A stretch of 64,000 nucleotides of DNA, taken from assembly GCA_037954665.1 (NCBI GenBank), contig JBBMOL010000012.1:6634001-6698000 (forward strand). Direction: 5' to 3'. Made by a program: the position numbers and the translations under genes. The notes beneath the pieces are model-generated. The model was not told the origin of the DNA and did no database searches. It saw only the letters and a list, made by a program, of their open reading frames with translations. The DNA comes from Laguncularia racemosa (taxonomy: Eukaryota; Streptophyta; Magnoliopsida; Myrtales; Combretaceae). Positions 46,741-57,829 of the stretch are shown piece by piece (positions within the stretch are counted from its first letter, which is position 1; each line of letters begins with the position of its first letter).

Positions 46741-49020
46741 AGACCTTGTCTTCATTATCCAAACTAGCCAAGACTATCATAAAAAAATGACACCTATTTG
46801 GTTGGGAGAGGCTTTCTTGTTTCGTAACAACCGTGAAATGATGGCCTAACAAATAGGGACACCAACAATTAACGGCTAAGACTAAAGCCATCGATTCCCT
46901 CTCATAAGTAGACTTTCCCAATGTCTTATCGAAGGGCGCTTTACTCCAAAAAGCGATAGGACGTTGATTTTGCATTAGAACACCCATGAAAACCACGCAA
47001 ACCCCTCAACGACTTCCACATTGGCCAATCTAAAACAACTTGAACCTTTGATGGATTCACACTAACATTGGGAAGATATCACATAACCCAGATATTCTAA
47101 AGAAAACTTACCAAAGTGGAATTTCTTCTTATTAACAAAAGAGCAAAGTGCCCGAAGTAATTCAAAAACCAATCCTAGATGTTGTAGATGGTCTTCCCAA
47201 GAATAGCTTTAAACCAAAATATCAGCAAAGAAGACACATCATTTATAATTGATTAAGAAGTGGCAAGGGCATTTGCCAAGCCAAAAGGCTTGACTAAAAT
47301 CTAGCAATGCCCTTGATGTGTTCAAAACGCTATTTTTGAAACATCATCCAAAGAAACATGGATTTGGTGATAACCTGAACATAAATCAACCTTAGAAAAC
47401 ATTATGGCCCCATGCAACTCATCCAACAGCTCATAAATAATAGGAAATGGATACTTATCAAGCACGGTAACAACATTCAAAGCCCTATGATCCACACAAA
47501 ATCGCCAAAACCCATCTTTCTTCTTCACCAAAATAACTGGACTTGAAAAAAGACTTGAACTTGGTCTAATAATACCAACCTTCAACATATCAGAAATCAA
47601 TTTCTCGATCCCATCTTTCTAAATTTAGGCATATCTATAAGGTTGAACAATAATTGGCTCCGTCCCCTCCTTAAGAATAATTTGATGATCATGTTTTCTT
47701 GAAGGAGATAATTCCTTAATTTCATCAAAAACATAGAAAAATTCATGCAATAAGTGGACCACTACAACAAATTAAACATCCTCCACAGCAGAAAAAGATG
47801 AGTATTCATACAATTTCAAAACTACTCCAAACTTGAAATCATGCATTTTAAAGAATTGCCTAAGAGTTACACCCACCCAATGTAAAGTTCGATTGCCTTC
47901 CAATGTCCAATTGCGTCCACTACACAGAGTTTTCATCATCATATGTTTCCAATCCACTTTAATTTCACCTAAAGTCTATAATCAAGCGACCCCCAAAATT
48001 ACATCAACTCCTCCTACATCCACATGAAGGGACCTTATGTCCATCCCCAAGTTTGATAGAAAACAGCCTAGCATTCTCAATTTTTAATGCCAAAGAAGTT
48101 ATCAATGCAAAAGAAATAAAATTGTGACTTGCTCCACACAATCAACAAGGATACAAATATAAGTTCCAAGATATTCACCTTTAAATTTCAAAGTTCTTGG
48201 CACATCAAACCCGTGTAAGGCTAATAAAGACAATTCCATGCCCAAATTAACTTGAAAATGACAATGAAAACAAAGATATCCTTCATTTCTCTCAACATCC
48301 ACCCAATCTACATCTTGATTTTCACTTTTGTCTTCCAACAATAATACCTATAGAGTTTTATTGGGACACACATGTCCCGAACTACATGGTTGATCACGCT
48401 TAAAAACATAAGCCTTTGCTTCGCTTGTCTAAGTGCTCATCATAGGTCATCTATCAAGGTCCTTTGCTTACATTATTTAGCTGAGAAGTAGAAGAAGTAT
48501 TGCTTTGCAATTCATCGAATGTCTCGTTTGTTCCACCACCAATAAAAGCCATTGATTTGTTGTTTCCATTACCAAATGAACCACGCCAACCAACACTTCT
48601 TCTCTTAGCTGATTGCTCACTGCCACTAGTAGGATGAGATCTCTAACCATTAACAATAGGTATACTCGATCGAGGACCATTCACCGAAGGTCCAGCAAAA
48701 GTAAAATAAGCTGAAGATGACAAAGAAGTTTGTCGTCCCAGCCCGTTGCCCTCCCAATCTTTCCGCACTACAACCACACCACATGCAAACTCTTGTTCAA
48801 CACTTAATGATAGCTCGATAGCTTCCAAAAGAGTAAGCAGCCTCAATGCTCAAACCCTAACTCTGATCACTTCCTTCAGTCCTCCCAAATAATACCCTAG
48901 CAATTGCATCTCCAATAACTCTAGTACTTGAGCTATCGAAGCTTTGAAACCTTCTACAAAATTTGCAACAGAACTTTTCTCACGAATTGCTCATAAACTT
49001 TCACCAAAACTTGCCATTGC
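46741..49020 (-). mobile_element. Gypsy-D: Ty3 remnant of tandem unit 3
   Basis: Minus strand. RNase H at 46739-46996 (LMQNQRPIAFWSKAPFDKTL) is joined by a deletion to the RT thumb near 46982. The RT fingers/palm at 47322-47600 are the best-preserved of the old copies (MISDMLKVGIIRPSSSLFSS, DGFWRFCVDHRALNVV, SKVDLCSGYHQIH). The zinc-knuckle region is at 48102-48341 and gag at 48477-48900. The gag-LINE junction at about 49020 is identical in position to units 1 and 2. Confidence 0.86.
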
Positions 49021-49760
49021 TATTGAAGTTATTCCAAAATGACACTTTAGGAAAAACATACTTCCCAGCTTCAATTAAACAACAAACTCTAGCATTTGAT
49101 GGAAGCCTAGAGGAGGCCATCTCCCTAGCATTAAAAATGCTACCATGTGACCTTTATAGTAGCCAATAATCTAACCAAACGAAAATTGAGAAGCCATTTC
49201 CCACTCTCTATCCAAACAAAAGCCAAGCAGGTCATGCCGCTTAAGGAGTTTCTTCCAAGCCTAAGAGCATGATGAGGGGGGCTTAACTAGCAAAAAACTT
49301 CGTCCTTTATAAAAAATAAAAAAAAAAGCATGTCTCCAATCCACCCAAGCTGGTAAAACCAAGGGAGGTGGTTTGTCTATAGATATACTCTACTTTTAAA
49401 AAACCAAAAACCTCTGAACAAAATAATATGGCTTAGCTTGTATAAGGTCCAAATTTGATGAGGAAGCAAATTTGATATAAAAGAAACTATCCTTGTTTCC
49501 CAAGACATTTAAAATTCCAACCATTCTAGAGCCTAAAAGCCATAGATTTCACTAAGGAGAATAGGATTCTTTGATCGGGAAAGTAGCCCATTAAGATTGC
49601 TTCACTAGTCATTAGCCAAAAGCAAGATGAACACAAAGAACAAATGGACAAAAGATATGTAAAAACTCAAACGAACAAAAGTGGATCATGAGAAAGAGTT
49701 TTTTTCTCTCTTTCTCAAGTTGCCAAACACAACATTGAGAGTTGAATATTTGGCGAAAAG
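49021..49760 (-). mobile_element. LINE-D: shortened LINE piece of tandem unit 3
   Basis: Starts at the shared junction (TATTGAAGTTATTCCAAAAT) and follows units 1 and 2 through the zf-RVT region to about 49350. It then jumps to sequence matching 39835-40260 (AACAAAATAATATGGCTTAG). About 0.75 kb containing the endonuclease piece is therefore deleted relative to LINE-C. Confidence 0.75.
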
Positions 49761-49764
49761 AGAA

Positions 49765-50176
49765 CAGATTTGGGTTTCACTTCTCACAAGAAAGGGGCAA
49801 ACATAATGTAAGAGTCACATATGTTGTTAATCACCTCCCTAGAAGCAAAGCCTACATTCCTTCGCGTGTTTCAACCCACATGCCAAAGGATGTATTGATC
49901 TATCACATTGTAAAATCAATTTAAAAAGTAAAAGAACATGGGTATTTTCATCATTTAAGTAGATGCCAAATAGAAGGGCATTAATATCCTACTTATGCCA
50001 TAATAGTGAAAATTAAATGCAAGCTTAACAAGCTACAAGCATAGCATAGTATGGCAAATGCCAAACAGACTCACTTTCAAATAATGCAAACGGCTCAATT
50101 GAACCTAAAAAGATCAAACCTTGTCTTCATTATCCAAACTAGCCAAGACTATCACAAAAAAAGGGCACCCATTTAG
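49765..50176. repeat. Truncated spacer and right edge of the tandem array
   Basis: Matches the unit-1 spacer from AGATTTGGGTTTCACTTC to about 50105. It then skips roughly 1 kb to the last 60 bp of the spacer (CCTTGTCTTCATTATCCAAA, CACCCATTTAG) and meets unrelated sequence at about 50172. This marks the end of the array. Confidence 0.75.
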
Positions 50177-51600
50177 TCAAAGACACAAATCTTCAGGCCC
50201 ACTATAGCCACTTCTAACTTCTTCACTCATCCACAATTCACCCTTACAATAGTAGAGGAACATATGGATAATATATAGTACACTCTTCAAGCAAGTTATG
50301 AATAATTAATGACATTGCATATTAAACTAAGAAAGAGACAAATAAAATGGTACTTTCTAGTAAAACATGAATTGCAAGCCTCAACTATTGCTTCCAGTAA
50401 ATACATTAACTCACCTTTGCATGGAAGCAAGTTCATCTATATCATTGACTCCATTGCTTGAAGTCTTTATAGTACTCTCTTCCTCAAAACCCACATTCCA
50501 ATCCCTAGGGAAACAAATATCGAAATCCACAAGAAAATTCAACAAAATTCAACCCTTTACATAACCAATTGGTCAGATTGTTAATTTGGCATACATGTCC
50601 TTACCAAAATTCCTTTTGGCTTTCTTCTAAAGAAAATTTACTTCCTTTCTGGCTTTGAATACATAAACCAAGACTACTAGCTTACTAGTTGACCTATGAG
50701 CACAACCTGCATTAAGTCTCGAAACAAATAAAAGAACAAGAAATTAATCTAAGTATTAAAACTTGAGACATTATAGAGTAGAAAATTCCCAAAAGAAAGC
50801 TGCACCCACTCATGCATCTAAACCATGAAGTGTAATGCCTTATTGAGGCTGACCATTGAGAACCAAAAAGCATACTGAAGTTTGTCTAAAGGCTAATATC
50901 AAAAGAGTTGCTACGCCAGGTAGATGATGGAACAACCAATGAAAAGCCAAGCAAACTAATCACACGCATCAAAGACATCCAATTTATTATCTAGGTATTG
51001 AAATAGGAACCTAGGTTCAAAAGAAGTTATATTGTAATTCAAAAAATGTTGGACTTGGAAGAAAATGTGTTAAAACAACTCCAGACACAAAGTAAAACAC
51101 GCACTGACAGCAATTCATGAACCTAAAGGGAAAAAGAGAAGTATATCATTTAGTAGTTTGAAATTTAGTAATTAATCTCAAGGAACAGAGATCTTTCACA
51201 TTTTTCTTTTTTTCCATAAACCTTATGCAGGTAAAGGATCAAATTCCAACTGTCAGTAACTAGGAATCATTCAACAAGAACATAATTGTCTACTTAAAAT
51301 TCTAGAATGCACACGATTGTCAAAGAATTCACATGACTCACCTGGACCACGACCAAGAGGACTTTCAATTTCAGTCACCCACAAAATAAATACCTATGAG
51401 GGAGATAAAAAATGGAAACTCATTCTTCAAACTTCATCAAAAACTGATCACATGATACAAAATGAAAATTCCTAGAAAAGATGTCCATCGTTTCATTTTC
51501 ATTTGACATGAAATCTGCCAGCACGTTTTCTCATTACCGATGTCAAATGAAAACTAAAAAACAGAATAAAGGAGTTCTTAAAGAAATAACCCAAAAGATT
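50177..51600. other. Gene-poor stretch right of the tandem array
   Basis: No TE protein is seen. 51340-51600 is homologous to the DNA left of the alpha blocks at 9.36-9.56 and 11.47-11.66 kb. Splice-like signals on the minus strand at 51393/51342 and 50504/50415 are noted separately. Otherwise I see nothing I can name. Confidence 0.4.
50415..50504 (-). other. Candidate 90-bp exon of an unrecognised host gene
   Basis: On the minus strand TTTGTTTCCCTAG precedes 50504 and AAG/GTGAGTTAATG follows 50415, giving consensus-like acceptor and donor sites. One frame is open across the exon (DWNVGFEEESTIKTSSNGV, then NDIDELASMQ). I do not recognise the peptide. The next upstream candidate (51342-51393) has an open frame whose phase does not join to this one, so a real gene model is not established. 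The gene, if any, is cut off downstream by the TE array at 50.17 kb. Confidence 0.25.
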
Positions 51601-51609
51601 TCAACCATA

Positions 51610-52550
51610 GTATTTGAGGCTCAGATTTGGTGTTTAGATCAGGCAAAATAAAAGGAGCCCCAGCCATGGCTGCATTTCTATGTCAGGACACTACGTGAAG
51701 ATAAGGACAGTTCTCAGTGTCTGTTTGTCCTCACCACTTCTTCACAAGAATCTCCAATAATATCATCATCACCTCTTTCCTTACCATTTTTTCATCTCAG
51801 TGCTAGTGTTGGTTATCTTGCTAGTCTCACTCACCAAAGGTCGCTGTTGAATGTAGACTCAGACATTACGCAAGCCATTCTTTGACTACAAGTCATCTAG
51901 TTTAGCAGTAGAGTGCCTATTTTGTAAACCACAAGCCTAGTCATCAAGAACTAGAGACAGCCAACATGTAAGAACAATAATAATAACAATAAGAGATCAT
52001 CACCATCGTCATCATTCTTTCAGGATCAACGGTATACCTGCCAAGTACATGAGAAGCATGTACAAGGTCTGCAAACCTACGATCAACATTAATATCAGCA
52101 GCAACAGCAATATCACCTCGTTCCCACCAGTTGTAGTGATCTAATCAACAGCAATAGAATTTTTTTATTAAAAAAATGAATTATTGACCAAATTACTAAC
52201 AAAATTTAGCGAGGATGATAGTCATGAGAGAACTGAACTCCTCGAACCATAAAATTTGGAGGGTGTATTTGTTTCACGGGTCATCAGAATGTTGTTGTTG
52301 TCGTTGTTATCATCATCATCATCATCTCAAGTTCAAGTCGTAGAATGGGAAGTGCGTTTCGCTGCTAACCAGAGAGGGGCAACCTCCGTAAGGTCACCAC
52401 TGTTGTTAATCAAATCTGCTGGGAGCAAAAACCAATTGCATTCACACACTGCCACCGTGTAGCGAATGAATTCTAACGGATAGGAAATAGTAAAGAGGCT
52501 TCAAGGACAGAGACAAGGGCCATTTTCGTCATTGACCAACACAGCAGTTG
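51610..52550. repeat. alpha, beta and gamma blocks in series (copy 6)
   Basis: Alpha 51610-51840 (GCCATGGCTGCATTTCTA, TGCTAGTCTCACTCACC). Beta 51965-52200, a near copy of 23.72 kb. Gamma 52370-52545 (AGAGAGGGGCAACCTCCGTA, CTGGGAGCAAAAACC). The same order and similar spacing are seen at 22.85-25.35 kb. No protein domain. A CAT/TCA microsatellite lies at 52308-52326. Confidence 0.7.
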
Positions 52551-53264
52551 AGTTTTTCATTTTTATACGGTCCAGAGTTTTGTATCAGCTTTGCCCTGGC
52601 GGACCGTCTACAGTAAAAAGCGGAGTGACTGGACAGTTGAATCTTCCCTGCTCATGTAGTCTTGAGATTCTTCGTTTTTCGTTCTTTTGTTTCTTCATTC
52701 TTTTAATGTAGACTTTGTGGGGGTGGGAGTGGGAGTGGGACTTTCTTGAAAGTCGAAACTCAGCGGGAGTACAATTGATCTGACTCCATTCAATTCCTTA
52801 AGCTAGCAAACTGCCTTTTTTGACGAACGAAACGAGTTCATTGAATTGCAAACTGCCATTGCATTTCTGCTAAATCAATTCACACCTCAATTGAATTGAA
52901 TTGACTTATTTCGTTTTCATGTGTCGCAATTATCTTGAAAGTACACGTCTTTTTCCCCCAAAAACCTTGATTTATATTGCTATTGAGAACAAGCACGTCC
53001 TTTTCACGTCAATAATAATACTGATTGTAAAAATTAGATCATTTTACAAATGTAGAACTTCTGTTTAATTTAAAAAGATGTTAGAAAAGGAGAATTGAAA
53101 TAGGAAGAGAGTTTTCCAAAACATCGCATACGCAAGATAGAAATAGATAAAAACAAGGGTATAATACCTGCAATCTGCCTTCTATTTTCCCTTTAAACTC
53201 AGTCATAGCCATTGAAAGTGAGTAAAAAAAAAAAAAAAAAGGAGGAAAGACAATGTGACTTTGA
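52551..53264. other. No feature recognised
   Basis: Mixed-composition DNA without a recognisable gene or TE. A G-rich microsatellite GTGGGAGTGGGAGTGGGA is at about 52722-52740. Confidence 0.4.
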
Positions 53265-53520
53265 ACAAGGAATTTAAGGCTCAGATTTCGTTTTTGCATC
53301 AGACAAATGAAAGGAACCCCGCCATGGCTGCGATTCTTAGAAAAGAAAGAACGCCACGCCAAGATACGGACGGTTCTCGGTGCCTGATCGAACTTCTCTT
53401 CTTCTTCGTTTAATTTCCAACATTAATCGTCATGGCCTTTCTTTTGTCACCTTATTCACTCTTTCACAGAGAAGAAAGATAATAATAATAATAATAATAT
53501 AATAATAAAAGGGAAGAAGA
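53265..53520. repeat. alpha block, copy 7
   Basis: GCCATGGCTGCGATTCTTAG and CCACGCCAAGATACGGAC, followed by an AAT microsatellite at 53480-53508. It abuts the head of the delta unit, whereas at 6.24 kb an alpha block abuts the delta tail. Confidence 0.7.
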
Positions 53521-54713
53521 AGAAGCCGTAGCATGATCATCATCATCAGTCGTCACAATGTCGTCCTTCCACGATCATAAAAAGTGCATATGTTTCTGTT
53601 CTTATAATTGCCTCTCTACCTTCCTCTGGCTTTAGACAATTGGCAGCGGCGGCACACAAATGCAATGCAGGCTTGCTCTGCACACACGCCAACAACCGCA
53701 TGCATCGGCCATAGCCATGACCATCATTTTGACAAGGCAGGTCAGGCAGACCTATCCAATACCATCCCTATCCAATCCTATGGTCTGACGTTTGGCAGAG
53801 CCGAGGACGGCAGAGACATTCAAATAAAAATAAAGAAACCCTATTTCAAGGCAAAGGCGGGGCTTCTTACATTAGGTAATGACATATTTATCCATGAGAT
53901 CTGCCCTATTTACTGCTCCATCTCTTTTTTCTTTTTGTTTTTTGTTTATATTTTGTTTTCTATTTATTAGGCGTTATCATAAATTTTTTTACGATAGTTT
54001 ATTGTGCTCGGAAAGCATTAGGAAATTGAAAATGGGAAAGATTGAAAGGGAAGAAAATGTTATATATGGCCATTCAGTTGAATAGTGAAAATGTATTGGG
54101 AAAAAAAAGATTAAAATAGGTTGAAAAGTTTTTATTTTGAAATTATTTATTTACTCTTTAAAATTATAAAGGAAAAATATATTTTAAATTTTTAATATTT
54201 TTCTATTATTTTATTTAAGTTTTTTTTTTCTTTTTGAGTTATTGATGGCCCCAAAACCTTACAAAAAAAGAAAATTTTGTTAAATCTATTAAGTTTTTTA
54301 TTTATTTATAATGCATATAACTTTAAATTAATTCACAAATATTAAATTACCAAAATAATAATATTATATTTTTTTACATAATTAAAAAATAATAATATTC
54401 GATATATTTAATGATATAAAATAACAAAAAAATAATAAAATTGATAATTAAAAGTAAGAAAAAGAGCTAGAAAAATTAATATGTATCTTAACCATTTTAG
54501 CAAACTACTCTAAAGCTAATTAGAAACTAATATATAAATAAGATGAATAAAAAATTAATATATTTAATAGAAATTCTATTTTTATAAGATTTTAAAACTG
54601 TTGAAAACCCAAAAAAAAAAAATTGATGACTCAAATAGAAAGTAGGTAAATATTAAAACTTAAAAGTATACTTCTCCTAATTAAAAATAAAAGTGTGAAA
54701 AATAGATGGAAAT

Positions 54714-54718
<5 letters not shown>

Positions 54719-54757
<39 letters not shown>
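54719..54757. repeat. TA dinucleotide microsatellite
   Basis: About 19 TA units. The other delta copies have shorter TA runs at the same place (5768 and about 62200). Confidence 0.95.
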
Positions 54758-54758
<1 letters not shown>

Positions 54759-56171
54759 CAATAATATTATAGTATCAATTAGTAAAAATAATAAATGAAA
54801 TATTCCAAAATTTACAAGGTAATATTACATTTTTTTAGACTTATACAATTTTTAAGAAATTTAATAAACAAGTGGTAGGTCATGCATATGTAATAAGGAA
54901 GTGAAAAATAGAAAATAAAGTAGAAACTAATATGGAAAAGTTAGAAGGTATAGATTTCTTTACTGCAAGATAAAAAATACTTATGCTAATTTAATTTATT
55001 TAAAAGGATAACTAAATAAAGAAATTATACAAAAACTAGTTGAGTTGTTCCTTTTCTAGATTCATATATTATTCTTTAAAATTTGTATATTTAGGTAACT
55101 TTGTGAATAGAGTGAATTTTCATGTGGATATTAACAAAGGACACTAGGAATTTAAGTGAGCAACTTACCCTTGCTTATTCTTACACAAAGTGGCCAAAAT
55201 CATACGACCACTCACTTATTGAATATTCACTTAAATGAATCATAAGACAATGATTGATAAATGATTGTTATTGTATTGTGTAACCTATGATTTGAAACAA
55301 TTGACATGAGTATGTCATAATCATGCTTGGTATAAGTGAATCGTGCTTATTGAATATGTGATTGTAAGTTAAGTGATCATTAAAGATTGATATGTATAAA
55401 TGCTCACTAGTATTCACTCTTAAACTATAGGCATGGCTTGTCGATGGTAGTGTTATACATTTACATGCTCAGTATGAATAGTTAACTAGTGTATTATGAA
55501 TCGTGCTTGATAATTTTGTGCTCAACTGTGATTGCATTACGTGCATTCATAGCATGACATGAAAAATGGCCCAAAGGCCATGTTGTTATAAAGTTCAATT
55601 TTGACTAAAGGACCCAAGAGTCACTTTGAAAAGCTCGATTTATGAAAAAGGATCTAAAGGTCATTATTGAAAGATCGGTTTCCATAAAAGGACTTATGGA
55701 TTACATTTTATTTGAAAAGTTTAGTTTATAATGCTCAACTATACAATATATACATTTGTATTCTCAATTTTAAGGCATTAAATGTTGTTTATTCATTGCT
55801 CGGGGAGCTACTTAATGACACTTATATATGTATTTTTTTTCAGAGTTGTCTTAGAGCACTTATATACTTTGTTTGGAAGCACCAAAAGTCACTCATATTA
55901 TTTAATCAAGAGCCACCCAAGGACCACTCAATATTTGCTTGATTGGGATACTATTCAGTGCATTAGCATGACATATCAATACATACATAATCATCTACTA
56001 AATGTAATAATTGATTTGCACATGGATATGCTTTTATTGCCTTTTTACTATTTTATCTTGCTATTTGCTTACTTAACTTTAAGTTGTGAAGACAAAGATG
56101 ATGCAAGAGTATAGGCTCAAGATGGGATTCAAGAAAAAGAGAATCTTAAGTACACGACTTCAAAACTGGTA

Positions 56172-56632
56172 TGAGGGGGTGTAAATGAAACAAGCCTATC
56201 TACAATCTACTTAAGTTTGGCTTTATATTTATTCAAATTCAACTTGATTATAGTCGAGCCAAATTCAAGTTCAAATTACTCAAGTAGATTATTTAGTCGA
56301 GGTCAAGCTTTATGATATTTGACACAAGTAACAAGCTAGCCTAATCAACCTCTAATCAAACTTAAATATAACTCAAGTTCAAGCCAAGTTTAAATATTGA
56401 TATTATTTTAATTAGAATAATATTTTTTTCTTTTTTCTTTTTAAGATTATTAGGTCGACATTAACTTTATTGAGTTGAGTTCAAGCTTGCCAAATATCAT
56501 TTCAAGTCAAGTTCATACTCAAGCTCAAAATTATATACTTCATTGAGTTTGAGCTTAAGTATTGAAATTTTATGTAGAGCTTAAGCCAAGTTTAGTACCA
56601 TATTGTTTTGATTTGACTCATTTACAGTCTCA
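56172..56632. mobile_element. hAT-like MITE
   Basis: The left end GAGGGGGTGTAAATGA and the right end (reverse complement TGAGACTGTAAATGA) share a terminal inverted TGTAAATGA. The inside is built of CAAGCTT/GAGTTCAAGC-type repeats. This fits the widespread plant MITE group that begins GGGTGTAAA and is rich in CAAGCTCGAG-like words. The 8-bp flanks (AACTGGTA, GTGGGTTA) match poorly, so no target duplication is claimed. Confidence 0.6.
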
Positions 56633-57069
56633 GTGGGTTATTTTATTTAATTAAAAAGTAAACTATTAAATATATTAATGAAGAGTTGTAGTTCCAAAAG
56701 TTATCTATAAACACAAAACCATATAACAAGATCATTCATATTGTAATGTATATATATAAGACTCTCTAAGTTGAACATTTTGTATATATACATTTACACT
56801 ATGCTTGGAATAAAGGGAAGAATTAACATGAAAAGAAAGTACGAGGAAAGAATTCTTTTATTTTCTTCGTTGCATAGAGAAAGGGGAATGAAGGAATAAA
56901 AGTGATGCTTTTTAAAATAACGTTTCAAAATACTTTCGACTACTTAATTATAATATTGTTCCAAAAAAGAAACAAAAATTTAAAAAGAGAAAGTTATTTT
57001 TGGAATTCCAACTTTTTTTTCCTAGTCACTTTAATTTGGAGGGGAAATTAAATAAAACTATAATATAAA

Positions 57070-57310
57070 AGTAAATTGCAAACATATCTCCTTATATTTA
57101 CTTTATGAGTATTTAATCCCCCTTATCTTTAAGATTGTGCATTAGGCTCCTAAATTTTTAGAAAATGTATATTTAAAACCCTTAGATGCCTATTTTCAGA
57201 GTTTAAATGCATATTTTTTTAGAGATTTAGGAATGTAACCATGTAATGTTAAAGATAAGGGGATTTAATATATATATATAAATATAAGGGGGAGTATTTA
57301 CAATTTAACC
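57070..57310. mobile_element. Palindromic MITE (about 240 bp)
   Basis: Left arm AGTAAATTGCAAACATATCT..., right arm reverse complement GGTTAAATTGTAAATACTCC.... The arms pair over roughly 110 bp, with TTAATCCCCCTTATCTTTAA and TCCTAAAT matched. The element is nearly all inverted repeat with a short loop near 57190. No target duplication can be fixed by eye. Superfamily not assigned. Confidence 0.75.
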
Positions 57311-57615
57311 ATTTTTTTTTAAATATTAGTAAGAAAGAATGACAACTAAAATCAAAAGTTTTGATAAATAAATAAATATCCATACATGATTAATGGTAAA
57401 ATAAAAATTAGGTATATATCCTTCTATTTGTACATTATTGAATCACATTATTTTGTTGGTTTGCTTACATTCATTTTTTTATTATAACATTTTTATAAAT
57501 TATATCTTTCATAAAAATTAGAAAAGATATTTTTTTAATTTTATTAAAAAAGTAATATATATCGAGATATTTTGAGTTTCATAAAAAATATAAATCATAT
57601 AACATAAAATTTTTA

Positions 57616-57829
57616 GTGTAGCATGATCATCATCTATAATCACAATGTCATCCATCCAAAATCATAACAAGTGTAAATGTATTTGTTCTTATAATTGTCT
57701 TTGTACCTTCCTCTGGCAAAGGAAGCATATACCTATAAAGTAGGCTTGCACTGCACACACACCAACAATCGCATGCATCGACCATAGCCATGACCATCAT
57801 TTCGACAAGGTAGGTCAAGCATACCTATC
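57616..57829. repeat. Head of delta tandem unit 2, cut by the hAT element
   Basis: Matches 53525-53757 (GTAGCATGATCATCATCTAT, CCACACCAACAATCGCATGC). It stops at TACCTATC (57822-57829), the left hAT target duplication. Confidence 0.85.

Larger units (their letters stand above)
53521..57615. repeat. delta tandem unit 1 (about 4.1 kb)
   Basis: Head 53521-53780 (GCATGATCATCATCATCAGT, GCAATGCAGGCTTGC, ACCTATCCAATACC), AT-rich body 53960-54800, tail 54815-55178, and a 55178-57615 extension. The head restarts at 57616, so unit 2 follows in tandem. The extension's first 200 bp match 63224-63430. It contains repeated AAAGGAC/AAAGGTC motifs (55565-55705) and two MITEs. A plus-strand frame at 53608-53970 and frames at 55712-56114 have no recognisable product. 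Confidence 0.75.

Noticed and set aside
53608..53970. 120-codon plus-strand frame in the delta head
   Set aside because: It is not kept in the other head copies (4.9 and 57.7 kb) and ends in low-complexity F/Y/I sequence.
55712..56114. Two overlapping plus-strand open frames in the delta extension
   Set aside because: No start context, domain or conservation can be seen, and the composition follows the AT-rich background.
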